Shown piece by piece: positions 1 through 6,692 of a stretch of 9,853 nucleotides of DNA; within the stretch, counting starts at the first letter, position 1; each line of letters begins with the position of its first letter. The notes beneath the pieces are model-generated. The model did not search any database, was not told where the DNA came from, and saw only the letters and a list, made by a program, of their open reading frames with translations. The position numbers and the translations under genes are program-made. Source of the DNA: Atopobiaceae bacterium UBA7016 (GTDB lineage Bacteria > Actinomycetota > Coriobacteriia > Coriobacteriales > Atopobiaceae); contig DJXA01000226.1 of assembly GCA_002449555.1 (NCBI GenBank), forward strand, positions 1 to 9,853. Reading direction: 5' to 3'.

Positions 1-1
1 T

Positions 2-1372
2 GAGCTGCTCGAGGAGCAGACCGAGCCGGAGCCAGCGTCAGGCGATGATACACTAGCCGAGGACAAGGCACCCGAGCAGGAGGCTGTCGCAGAGGCAGAG
101 GCGCCCGAGGAGACGGTAACTGAGGACGAGCAGCTCGCGGAGACGGCTGTGGTACCACACGTGAAGCCTGAGCCCGAACCAACGGTTGAGACTGTGCCTG
201 AGCCTGCGACCGAGCAGCCCGTCTCAAGACTCGCCGGACTAAAGAGCAAGGTAAAGCCCTGGATGCTGGGCGTACTTGCCGTGGCGCTTGTGGGCATCGC
301 CGTGGCCGTACACTTCGCCAACCTCTCCAAGCGCTATGACGAGGCCGTGGCGGAGTACAACGCATCCCACTTCGAAAATGCTGCGCAGCTCTTCCAAGAC
401 CTGGGAGACTACAAGGATGCCGCTGATCGCACGGCCTTAGCCACGCTCTGGGTTGATGCCGAGTCTGCAGAGGACGCCGCCGGCACGAGTCCCGAGAAAT
501 GGAAGGCTGCAGCAGAGGCCTACGATGCCATACCAGATGACACGAGGGCAAGCGATGATGCCGACCGCTGCCGTGACACCGCTACCTACTACGAGGCCCT
601 CGCGCTCATTGAGGGCGATGGCATGCAGAAGGAAGCCAACCTAAAGAAAGCTATCGAGCTCTTTGAATCGTGCAACGGCGTACTCGACGCTGACTCCCAA
701 ATCAGCTATTGCGAAAGCGGACTCACGTATCTGGACGCCAAGAAGCTCATGTCTCAGGGCAAGTGGAGCGAGGCTGCCACGGAATTCGACTCAATTTCAG
801 AGAGCGGCATTGCCGATGCGGCGTCACTGCGGCAAGAGTGCTATGACCACGCCGCGTACGCTGAGGCAGAAGCCGAGTACGACGCTGGGCACTATTACGA
901 TGCGTATAACCGCTTCCTAGAGCTTAAATGGCAGATGGAGGACGCCTCGTACGACTGGCTGCCGGACCTCAACAAGCGTGCCGAAGCCTGCAAGTACACC
1001 ATGCCCGAAAGCAGCGTGATGTATCGCAACAACAACTACGGCGACGGTTGTGAGCTGACCATTGACAACACGGGCTTCGACAACGCGTACTACAAACTCT
1101 ACTTTGGCGACGAGCTCATCGTTGCGGTCTTTGTAGCAAGCGACAGCACGTACACCTTCCTTCTGCCCTCAGGCACCTATCGCATGAACAAGGCGTACGG
1201 AGACGAGTGGTGGGGTCCCGACGACATGTTTGGCGACGAGGGCAGGTATCTTGCCTGCTCGTTTGGCGGACAAGACGAGGTGACCTTGGAGTACAACAAC
1301 GGCTACATGATCTCGACGGGCTCTGGCGGCACCGGCATCGGTACCAGCTATACCGATCGCAACTCCTTCTAG
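2..1372 (+). CDS. Membrane-anchored TPR-like protein, C-terminal part (5' end outside window)
   Basis: The reading frame is open from base 2 to the TAG at 1370-1372, so the gene begins upstream. The GTG at 149 has no reason to be the true start. Seen, numbered from base 2: residues 1-85 are an acidic Glu/Pro/Ala-rich linker. A Lys-rich stretch then precedes one hydrophobic helix (about 87-106), which predicts a cytoplasmic N terminus and an exported C terminus. Residues 110-330 hold degenerate TPR-like helical pairs, for example YDEAVAEYNASHFENAAQLF and AKKLMSQGKWSEAATEF. The last 115 or so residues are Tyr/Gly/Asp-rich and beta-like, with an SGTYRMNKAYGDEWWGPDDM motif. Known: proteins with this linker, helix, TPR and C-terminal beta domain usually start with a short zinc ribbon, which would lie outside the window. 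Inference: a surface or envelope scaffold of unknown function. The gene is convergent with the histidine kinase. Confidence 0.8.
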   Translation, partial: ELLEEQTEPEPASGDDTLAEDKAPEQEAVAEAEAPEETVTEDEQLAETAVVPHVKPEPEPTVETVPEPATEQPVSRLAGLKSKVKPWMLGVLAVALVGIAVAVHFANLSKRYDEAVAEYNASHFENAAQLFQDLGDYKDAADRTALATLWVDAESAEDAAGTSPEKWKAAAEAYDAIPDDTRASDDADRCRDTATYYEALALIEGDGMQKEANLKKAIELFESCNGVLDADSQISYCESGLTYLDAKKLMSQGKWSEAATEFDSISESGIADAASLRQECYDHAAYAEAEAEYDAGHYYDAYNRFLELKWQMEDASYDWLPDLNKRAEACKYTMPESSVMYRNNNYGDGCELTIDNTGFDNAYYKLYFGDELIVAVFVASDSTYTFLLPSGTYRMNKAYGDEWWGPDDMFGDEGRYLACSFGGQDEVTLEYNNGYMISTGSGGTGIGTSYTDRNSF

Positions 1373-1391
1373 GCATCTTTCACGTGCGGTA

Positions 1392-1440
1392 GTTCGGCCC
1401 ACGGAAGGCTTCGCGCCGCGAGGCCTTCCGTGGGCCGAAC
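1392..1440. terminator. Long inverted repeat, likely bidirectional terminator
   Basis: Bases 1392-1409 pair perfectly with 1423-1440 (18 bp). A T-G wobble (1410/1422) and three more pairs (1411-1413 with 1419-1421) extend the stem to about 22 bp around a 5-base loop. It lies between the stops of two convergent genes (1372 on plus, 1451 on minus), the expected place for a shared terminator. There is no T-run after the stem on either strand, so it is not a textbook intrinsic terminator. It may act through stem strength, as a 3'-end stabiliser, or by blocking convergent transcripts. Confidence 0.65.
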
Positions 1441-1450
1441 CATGCCGTTG

Positions 1451-2809
1451 CTAGGCGCGCGGGAAGGTTATGGTGAAACGAGTGCCGACGCCTTCGCGTG
1501 AGAGCACCTCGATGGTGCCGTTATGCGCGTCGACGATCCACTTGGCGATGGAGAGTCCCAGGCCCGAGCCCTCGGCGCTCTCCGCGCGGGCGCCCTCAGA
1601 GCGATAGAACCGCTCAAACACATGCGCGGCCTCGTCCTCTGACATGCCAATGCCTTCGTCCTGCACCGTGCACGAGACACGGCCCGAGTCAGCCGTCGCC
1701 CCCAGTCGGATGACCGTCCCCGCAGGCGAGTACCGCTGGGCGTTAGAAATGATGATGCGCAGCGCCTGCTTCACCATGGCAAGGTCACCTGAGAAGCCAA
1801 ACCGCGGGTCCATCGCGTCGTCTTCGGTCAGCGCGCACTCGTAACGGTGGTTCTCGTCAATCATGCACGACTCGTCCCACACCTCGCAGACAATATCGGC
1901 CAGGTTGAGGTCGATTCGCTGCAACGTGTTGCGGCCCGAGTCTCCGCGCGCGAGGAACAGCAGCTGCTCAACCAGCTCCTGCATGTGCTCCGACTCGCTC
2001 TTCAGCGCCTCGATGGACTCGTGCAGCACTTCCTCATCGGTCGCACCCCAGCGGTCGAGCATGTTCACGTAGCCCTGGATCACGGCGATGGGCGTGCGCA
2101 GCTCGTGGCTCGCGTCAGACACGAAGCGCATCTGCTGCAGCTTGGCCTCCTGCATCTGCCGCAACAGTCCGTTCAGCGCAACCTCAATGGACCGCAGGTC
2201 CTGGTCACCCGTGCTCACCGTGGGGGAGTCAACCGACGCGCGCGCGATGGCCTGCTCAAGCGTCGCCATCTTGTCAGCGCTTACGTCGCCCGCCATCGGG
2301 TCCACCACGCCGGCATTGCCCAGGCTGTCCGCCATAATCGCAAGGTCGTTCAGCGGCTGCAGCTGACGACGCACGCGACGCGTGTCAGAGAAGAAGTCGA
2401 CAGTATCCAGCACCTCATACAGAAGCAGCACCCCTGCAAGTGGCGCAATGCCTCGCAGAAATGGCTCAAGCACAAACGAATAGTATTGTCCGTCGCCACC
2501 ATGCACGTGATAGAGCCACGTGGATATGTCCAGGCCGTTTCCCGTAAAGCTCCAGCTCATGGGGGAGAGTACACTGAACGGCCCGACCTCTGTCTCAATG
2601 CCGTCCAGCGCGCTCGCCGGAAGCTGCGTCGCGCAGTGCCACGTGAAGATGGCGCCCACACACGCAATGAGCAGCAGGTCAAAGCACAGCCATGACAAGA
2701 CCTTGCGCCACCAGAAGCTCCACGTGATGGAGCGCGCGATGGACGCTGTCGGGCGAAGCCGCGAGACCCGGCCACCCTCAGCTTGAGGCTTAGCCTTCTC
2801 GGATGACAT
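1451..2809 (-). CDS. Two-component sensor histidine kinase
   Basis: A membrane sensor kinase of 452 residues that should autophosphorylate on His and pass the phosphate to the adjacent regulator. Seen: transmembrane helices at about 36-57 and 117-135, flanking a loop of about 60 residues outside the membrane. A HAMP-like linker with an Ala/Ser/Asp-rich insert covers about 142-225. The H box is FVSDASHELRTP with His235. The N box is IISNAQRYSP (Asn356). The catalytic domain shows DEGIG (384-388), FERFY (398-402) and GSGLG (414-418). All HisKA/HATPase_c core residues are present. Start choice: a GTG at 2818 is possible, but the ATG at 2809 has AAGGGG (2818-2823) eight bases upstream, whereas the GTG would overlap that site. 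The start lies 20 bases inside the regulator gene, so the pair is probably translationally coupled. The stimulus cannot be told from the sequence. Confidence 0.93.
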   Translation of the reverse strand: MSSEKAKPQAEGGRVSRLRPTASIARSITWSFWWRKVLSWLCFDLLLIACVGAIFTWHCATQLPASALDGIETEVGPFSVLSPMSWSFTGNGLDISTWLYHVHGGDGQYYSFVLEPFLRGIAPLAGVLLLYEVLDTVDFFSDTRRVRRQLQPLNDLAIMADSLGNAGVVDPMAGDVSADKMATLEQAIARASVDSPTVSTGDQDLRSIEVALNGLLRQMQEAKLQQMRFVSDASHELRTPIAVIQGYVNMLDRWGATDEEVLHESIEALKSESEHMQELVEQLLFLARGDSGRNTLQRIDLNLADIVCEVWDESCMIDENHRYECALTEDDAMDPRFGFSGDLAMVKQALRIIISNAQRYSPAGTVIRLGATADSGRVSCTVQDEGIGMSEDEAAHVFERFYRSEGARAESAEGSGLGLSIAKWIVDAHNGTIEVLSREGVGTRFTITFPRA

Positions 2810-3509
2810 AGCCCACACCCCTTACGGTCGAGATGAGCTTGATGCCGTAGCGGTCATCAATCTTGGAACGCAGGTGGCGAATGTAGACGTCGATGATGTT
2901 GGTCTCGCCCACGAAGTCATATCCGCAGGCCAGCTGTGCCAAACGCTCGCGGGACATCACGATGTTGAGGTTCTCCAGCAGCGCCTTCAGTACCTCGAAC
3001 TCGCGGTTGGTCAGGTCTACAGGCTCACCCTCAACCAGAACCTCGTGACGCTCAACGTCAAGTTGAACCCCCTTGGCAGCCAAGATATGGTGCGCGGGCT
3101 GGGCGGAAGGGGCAGCAGGCGCCTCGCTTGCTGCAACGGTTGCGGCGGCCTCCCGCCGCTTCAGGGCCACGCGGATGCGCGCGAGCAGCTCCTCGATGGC
3201 AAACGGCTTGGTGATGTAGTCATCGGCGCCGGCGTCGAGCCCCGCCACCTTGTCCATCACTGCGTCGCGGGCTGTCAGCAAAATGACCGGCACGTCCTTC
3301 TCCTTGCGGATGCGGCGCAGCACCTCCATGCCATTGAGCTGGGGCAGCAGGATGTCCAGAAGGATGAGGTCGTAGTCGTTGGAAAGGGCCAAGTCAACGG
3401 CATCGCGGCCGTTGTCCACCTTATCGACCTCGTAGCCTTCGTGCGTGAGCTCGAGCTCTACGAAGCGAGCGATCTTTGCCTCGTCCTCCACCACCAGAAT
3501 CTTTGTCAT
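2790..3509 (-). CDS. OmpR/PhoB-family response regulator
   Basis: A DNA-binding regulator of 239 residues, partner of the kinase that overlaps its 3' end. Seen: an N-terminal receiver domain with acidic pocket residues Glu8/Asp9, phosphoacceptor Asp52 in LILLDILLPQLNG, Thr79 in VILLTARD, Tyr98 and Lys101 in DDYITKPF. An Ala/Pro-rich linker spans about 117-143. A C-terminal winged-helix domain follows, with LTNREFEVLKALL and the recognition-helix region ETNIIDVYIRHLRSKID, ending in TVRGVGYVIREG. Length and domain order are standard for the family. The ATG at 3509 is preceded by AAAGG eight bases upstream. Known: such regulators activate or repress promoters as dimers after phosphorylation of the aspartate. 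The target genes are not apparent here. The alanine-rich linker is longer than average but common in high-GC bacteria. Confidence 0.95.
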   Translation of the reverse strand: MTKILVVEDEAKIARFVELELTHEGYEVDKVDNGRDAVDLALSNDYDLILLDILLPQLNGMEVLRRIRKEKDVPVILLTARDAVMDKVAGLDAGADDYITKPFAIEELLARIRVALKRREAAATVAASEAPAAPSAQPAHHILAAKGVQLDVERHEVLVEGEPVDLTNREFEVLKALLENLNIVMSRERLAQLACGYDFVGETNIIDVYIRHLRSKIDDRYGIKLISTVRGVGYVIREG

Positions 3510-3530
3510 CGGACGTGCCTTTCATGCCAA

Positions 3531-3552
3531 GGGCGGCGCCGCAGCGCCGCCC
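3531..3552 (-). terminator. GC-rich hairpin between the DUF4342 gene and the response regulator
   Basis: Bases 3531-3539 pair perfectly with 3544-3552 (9 bp, all G-C) around a 4-base loop. It lies 14 bases past the stop of the DUF4342 gene and 21 bases before the regulator ATG. On the minus strand the stem is followed only by TTGG, a poor U-tract. It could be a weak or partial terminator, or an intercistronic hairpin that sets regulator expression apart from the upstream gene. No room remains for a complete promoter after it, so the regulator transcript probably starts within or before the upstream gene. Confidence 0.45.
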
Positions 3553-3566
3553 GTTCGTGCGTGGTG

Positions 3567-4115
3567 CTACTTGTCGTTCTTCAGGTTCTCCGTGAGGTCC
3601 TCGGCGACGTCTGCGGCCTTGTCCATCACGTCGTTCACGTCAAGCGTGATGGGACCGGCGCCCTCGATGCGGTACCTGAAGCCCAGGAAGAGGCCAATGA
3701 CCAGCAGCCAGAGCGAGGCACCCCACGCCAGCAGGCCGATGATGACGAAGAGGACCGGCATCGCGAGGACGCGCTCGTTGTGACGCTCCACGATGAAGGT
3801 CATCTCCACGCTTGCGCGCAGAACGTACTTGACCTGGCCGCAGAAGCGCCCCCACAGCTCGCCAAACTTGCCCTTCTTGCTCTGCTCGTGGTACTCGCTC
3901 TGCGCCTGCGCCATCTCGGGCGAGACGGGGCCGCTCTTCTGCTCGGGGGCCGTGGAGTAGCTGGCCGTGCGCGTATCCTGCGCCTTGCCCTCGCGCTCAA
4001 GCGCGACGATGGCGTCGAGCACGTCGAAGTCGTGCTCCTCAAGCGCGCGCTTTGCCTCTTCATACGTCACGCCGCACTTCTCACGAACGAGTTCGACCTT
4101 CTCAAGCTTTTCCAT
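3567..4115 (-). CDS. DUF4342 family protein with N-terminal UBA-like domain
   Basis: A small membrane-associated protein of 182 residues. Seen: residues 1-43 form a three-helix UBA-like domain (EKLEKVELVREKCGVTYEEA, with the typical GV-TYEEAK-ALE pattern and WDVLDAI-type third helix DFDVLDAIVALE). A polar Ser/Gln/Glu-rich linker spans 44-82. A DUF4342-type segment follows, with a hydrophobic stretch at about 118-146 that may be a long helix or a hairpin (VLFVIIGLLAWGASLWLLVI), then a short acidic amphipathic tail. Known: UBA-like folds of this kind occur in elongation factor Ts and NAC-type chaperones, and DUF4342 has no assigned function. Start choice: the ATG at 4115 has AAAGGAA (4122-4128) six bases upstream. 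A longer start at 4154 would put this ribosome site inside the gene, so I reject it. It is the first gene in line with the two-component genes, 57 bp upstream of the regulator. Confidence 0.85.
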   Translation of the reverse strand: MEKLEKVELVREKCGVTYEEAKRALEEHDFDVLDAIVALEREGKAQDTRTASYSTAPEQKSGPVSPEMAQAQSEYHEQSKKGKFGELWGRFCGQVKYVLRASVEMTFIVERHNERVLAMPVLFVIIGLLAWGASLWLLVIGLFLGFRYRIEGAGPITLDVNDVMDKAADVAEDLTENLKNDK

Positions 4116-4275
4116 GATCGGTTCCTTTCTGCCCGTTGCCACAGGCCGTGCCATCTGACAACTAGCATGATGCGGTTCAAAGATTAACCGAACGTAGGGC
4201 GAAGATTAATGTTGGATGAGAGAATTGCCGCGCCAGCTCCCAAACTGTGACATCTTCCGTCATCATGCTCCGTGG

Positions 4276-4314
4276 TGCAATTTAGGAGTCAGGGACCAAA
4301 ATTGCATGCGCATG
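4276..4314. promoter_or_regulatory. Symmetric motifs in divergent spacer, possible operator
   Basis: The 233-bp spacer 4116-4348 between the divergent DUF4342 and cyclodeaminase-like genes is locally AT-richer than its surroundings. It holds an 8-bp inverted repeat, TGCAATTT (4276-4283) and AAATTGCA (4299-4306), with a 15-base gap. Partly overlapping it is a perfect 10-bp palindrome, CATGCGCATG (4305-4314). Both lie 35-73 bases upstream of the plus-strand start, where a repressor or activator could act. I could not assign convincing -35/-10 hexamers for either gene. The arms loosely resemble TGCAT-type half-sites bound by several repressor families, but I would not name one. Confidence 0.35.
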
Positions 4315-4337
4315 GGAGGTCCTGGTGTTGCAACGGC

Positions 4338-4343
4338 GAGGAG
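4338..4343 (+). promoter_or_regulatory. Ribosome binding site of the cyclodeaminase-like gene
   Basis: GAGGAG lies five bases before the ATG at 4349. It decides the start: the in-frame GTG at 4325 has no comparable site and would place this motif inside the gene. Confidence 0.7.
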
Positions 4344-4348
4344 AGTTC

Positions 4349-5449
4349 ATGTCATTCTTGATGCCACCGTATCGCGAGCCCGACTTTTCGCAGGCGTCAC
4401 TGGCGGCCGCCCCTGACGCGCGCTTTGAGACCGTAGAGCTCGCCGGCGTTGCTCCTCGCGGCTTCCACAGCACCTCGATGCACCCCGAGTACTTCAAAAT
4501 CAACGGCACCTGGGCACTGGCCCCGGACATGATGATGGACGACGTGGTGCGCCTGAACGACGACGGAACGCTGGAGGTGCTCCCTGCGCGCGAGCTAAAG
4601 GTGGGGGACCGCGTTGCCGTGGGGCGTCACGAGCGCGGCGAGGAGGGCATCCTCGTCTGGTCGGACGGCTTTGCGCCCGCGGGCCACGCCGCCGAGGACC
4701 AGTTTGCCTTCCGTCAGGGCCGCAGCCGCGAGACCTCCTACGCGCGCGACTACGACCAGCTCATCGAGCTCCTGCAGCACGAGCGCGACCACGGCAACAT
4801 CCTCTGGGTTGCTGGTCCGGCCTTCACCTTTGACAGCGAGGCCCGCGCCGCCATGAGCGCCGTCATCGACGCCGGCTACGCCCACGGCCTCATGGGCGGA
4901 AACGCGCTCGCCACGCACGACCTCGAGGGGGCGCTGCTCCATACCGCGCTCGGCCAGGACATCTACACGCAGGTCTCGCAGCCCGGCGGCCACTACAACC
5001 ACATGGACGTCATTAACGAGGTCCGCCGCAGCGGCTCCATCAGGCAGTTCATCGCCGACAACAACCTTGACGACGGCATCATCTGCGCGCTCGAGCGACG
5101 CGGCGTACCGTACGTGCTGGCAGGATCCATCCGCGACGACGGCCCGCTGCCCGAGGTGATCGGCGACGCCTACGCCTCGCAGGACGCCATGCACGGCCTG
5201 GTCAAGGAGGCCACCACCATCATCTGCATGGCCACCATGCTGCACTCCATCGCAACCGGCAACATGGCTCCGTCCTATCACGTCGAGGCGGACGGTTCCG
5301 TGCGCCCGGTGATGTTCTATGCGGTTGACGCCACCGAGTTCGCCGTCAACAAGCTGCGTGACCGCGGCTCGCTCTCGGCCACCACCATCGTGGCCAACGC
5401 CCACGACTTCATCACGCGCCTCGCGCGCGGGTTGGGTTTGACTTGGTAG
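4349..5449 (+). CDS. Archaeal-type ornithine cyclodeaminase homologue (TIGR00300 / LOR-SDH family)
   Basis: A soluble protein of 366 residues. Seen: GFHSTSMHPEYFKINGTW (38-55), GGNALATHDLE (183-193), GGHYNHMDVINEVRRSGSI (213-231), VPYVLAGSIRDDGPLPE (253-269), ATMLHSIATGNM (295-306) and a C-terminal KLRDRGS (335-341). I recognise these as the conserved core of the TIGR00300 / LOR-SDH family. Known: an archaeal member and the C-terminal half of cyanobacterial AgrE/ArgZ are NAD-dependent ornithine cyclodeaminases (ornithine to proline plus ammonia, EC 4.3.1.12), unrelated to the mu-crystallin-type enzyme. Odd: archaeal members have roughly 60-90 extra N-terminal residues before the GFYSTTN-like motif, which are missing or replaced here by a short Ala/Pro-rich leader. 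No arginine or proline gene is adjacent, so the reaction is inferred from family only. It could be a paralogue with another substrate. The gene stands alone, flanked by divergent and convergent neighbours. Confidence 0.8.
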   Translation: MSFLMPPYREPDFSQASLAAAPDARFETVELAGVAPRGFHSTSMHPEYFKINGTWALAPDMMMDDVVRLNDDGTLEVLPARELKVGDRVAVGRHERGEEGILVWSDGFAPAGHAAEDQFAFRQGRSRETSYARDYDQLIELLQHERDHGNILWVAGPAFTFDSEARAAMSAVIDAGYAHGLMGGNALATHDLEGALLHTALGQDIYTQVSQPGGHYNHMDVINEVRRSGSIRQFIADNNLDDGIICALERRGVPYVLAGSIRDDGPLPEVIGDAYASQDAMHGLVKEATTIICMATMLHSIATGNMAPSYHVEADGSVRPVMFYAVDATEFAVNKLRDRGSLSATTIVANAHDFITRLARGLGLTW

Positions 5450-5473
5450 TTTGCTTGGACCGGGGGGGCACCC

Positions 5474-5537
5474 CGTGGGACAGGGGTTCGGAACCCATGT
5501 TGCAGGTGGGACACGGGTTCCGAACCCTTGTCCCACG
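5474..5537. repeat. Nested direct/inverted repeat, probable bidirectional terminator or REP-like element
   Basis: Bases 5474-5496 pair with 5515-5537 as a 23-bp stem with one G-T wobble and an 18-base loop. Within it, a 22-base unit occurs as a direct repeat (5475-5496 and 5506-5527) that differs at two positions. Each unit contains a near-palindrome GGGTTC(G/C)GAACCC. The second unit plus its flank (5506-5536) is itself a 31-base quasi-palindrome, GTGGGACA...TGTCCCAC, so two alternative hairpins are possible. Just before it, CGGGG (5461-5465) and CCCCG (5471-5475) form a small extra stem. It sits between two convergent genes (stops at 5449 and 5556), fitting a shared terminator, but no T-run follows. 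The internal duplication suggests a repeated element rather than a plain terminator. Confidence 0.7.
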
Positions 5538-5555
5538 ACCACACTCAACACCCGC

Positions 5556-6668
5556 TTAACGCGCTTTCACGAGCTCCCCCGAACCATAGAAGCGGAAGGG
5601 GAGCTCGTCTTCTGTGCAAAGGCATGACGTTCCGTCCTCTTGCGCCTTCCACGTAAGCGCAACCTCCACGTCCTTCTGCTCCCACCGAAGCGCACAGCTC
5701 GTCACGTCCGAGCCGCTCTCCGCATACAGGAAGAACGGAAACTCCTCGGCTCGGTCCGCCGTCCGTATGCTCCAGCCGCCGTCAGTTGCGGTAATCCTCA
5801 AATCACGCACGAGGTCAACGCGCACGTTTCCCACCTCGCGTATCAATCCCTCACCGTCAAGCTCCTGCTCTCGGTACTCGTCGCGGTACCACACCACAAA
5901 CGGGCCGCTGATACCTTCCGAGAAGTGCTCGTAGTAATAGTGGTCATACATCGCGTCGAGCATCTGCGCCTCGTTGGTAAGGTACAGCGAGTCAAACGTA
6001 AGGCCTTCGCGCTCGCGAATCTGATTCAGCGTGGGAAAGCTCAGGCTTTCCAAGTCAAAGTCATCGCCAGGATGCGCGTACACGTCAAGGGACACGCCTA
6101 TGCGCGAGGATGCATCCGCTAGCCACGAGACAACGTCCGTAACGTCAGCCGGAAGCATGGGCCCCAGGTCAAGCACGTCACGCGGCCCCGTATGCGTGGA
6201 CCCCTCCACCGCAAAGGGCACGAGGAGGCTGGCGTGGGCCGTAACAAACTCCGTGTCGCGTGGCAGGTCCAGCAGTCGACAGACGTACGCGGGAAGTGCG
6301 GCGTCAAGCGATGCCGTGCTGTCCTCAAGGTACACGTCACCACTCACGACGTTGATCACGATTCCACGTCCTATGCCGCCGACCGCATAGGTTGCCCGCA
6401 CATAGTCAGTGAGGTACGAAGGGCCACTGGGGTAGGAGAAGATGACGTTGTCCGCCTCGCCGAGAACCGCTTCGGGCTCGTGCTCGGCAAGCCAGGTCCT
6501 CATCAAAGCCGCGCCAGTCTCACACGTCGCGTTGGCCTCTTCCGCCGTGTAGCGTTGCCGCGGTGCAAGGGCGATGGAGAGCACAAGCGCCACAATAAGC
6601 CCGCCCACGACGAGCGCGACGGCAACCGCCACGCCAAGACAGGTCAGTACGGAGCGCTTCGCGTTCAT
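5556..6668 (-). CDS. Hypothetical membrane-anchored or exported protein
   Basis: I do not recognise this 370-residue protein. Seen: a short basic N terminus (MNAKR) followed by one strongly hydrophobic segment at about 8-34, rich in Val/Ala/Leu/Gly, acting as an uncleaved anchor or signal peptide. The rest is acidic and mostly soluble, predicted outside the membrane. Cysteines are scattered: one in NATCETG, one in YVCRLL, one in TSCALRW and a pair in SCLCTED near the C terminus. They might form disulfides. Cys10 does not form a lipobox because it lies inside the hydrophobic run. The ATG at 6668 has AGAGGA about seven bases upstream. The gene is divergent from the ABC exporter genes and shares a 76-bp spacer with them, which hints at co-control but not function. 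Composition is in line with its neighbours, so I see no sign of transfer. Confidence 0.8.
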   Translation of the reverse strand: MNAKRSVLTCLGVAVAVALVVGGLIVALVLSIALAPRQRYTAEEANATCETGAALMRTWLAEHEPEAVLGEADNVIFSYPSGPSYLTDYVRATYAVGGIGRGIVINVVSGDVYLEDSTASLDAALPAYVCRLLDLPRDTEFVTAHASLLVPFAVEGSTHTGPRDVLDLGPMLPADVTDVVSWLADASSRIGVSLDVYAHPGDDFDLESLSFPTLNQIREREGLTFDSLYLTNEAQMLDAMYDHYYYEHFSEGISGPFVVWYRDEYREQELDGEGLIREVGNVRVDLVRDLRITATDGGWSIRTADRAEEFPFFLYAESGSDVTSCALRWEQKDVEVALTWKAQEDGTSCLCTEDELPFRFYGSGELVKAR

Positions 6669-6692
6669 GATTGGTCCTCTCAGGCGAGGCGG

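Noticed and set aside
1847..2695. Plus-strand open frame antisense to the histidine kinase
   Set aside because: The kinase has every catalytic box. The antisense translation is Arg/His/Gln-rich without recognisable motifs or a ribosome site.
4116..4154. Thirteen-residue N-terminal extension of the DUF4342 protein
   Set aside because: The extension would cover the AAAGGAA ribosome site of the internal ATG, and the family begins with the MEK-type UBA-like start.
2874..4187. Long plus-strand open frame (437 codons) antisense to the regulator and DUF4342 genes
   Set aside because: It spans two well-identified minus-strand genes and their spacer, its translation is low-complexity Leu/Val/His/Arg-rich with no domain, and such shadows are expected in GC-rich coding DNA.
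4595..5551. Minus-strand open frame antisense to the cyclodeaminase-like gene
   Set aside because: It is a Val/Gly/Asp-rich shadow, and its start falls in the intergenic repeat. The plus-strand protein has clear family motifs.
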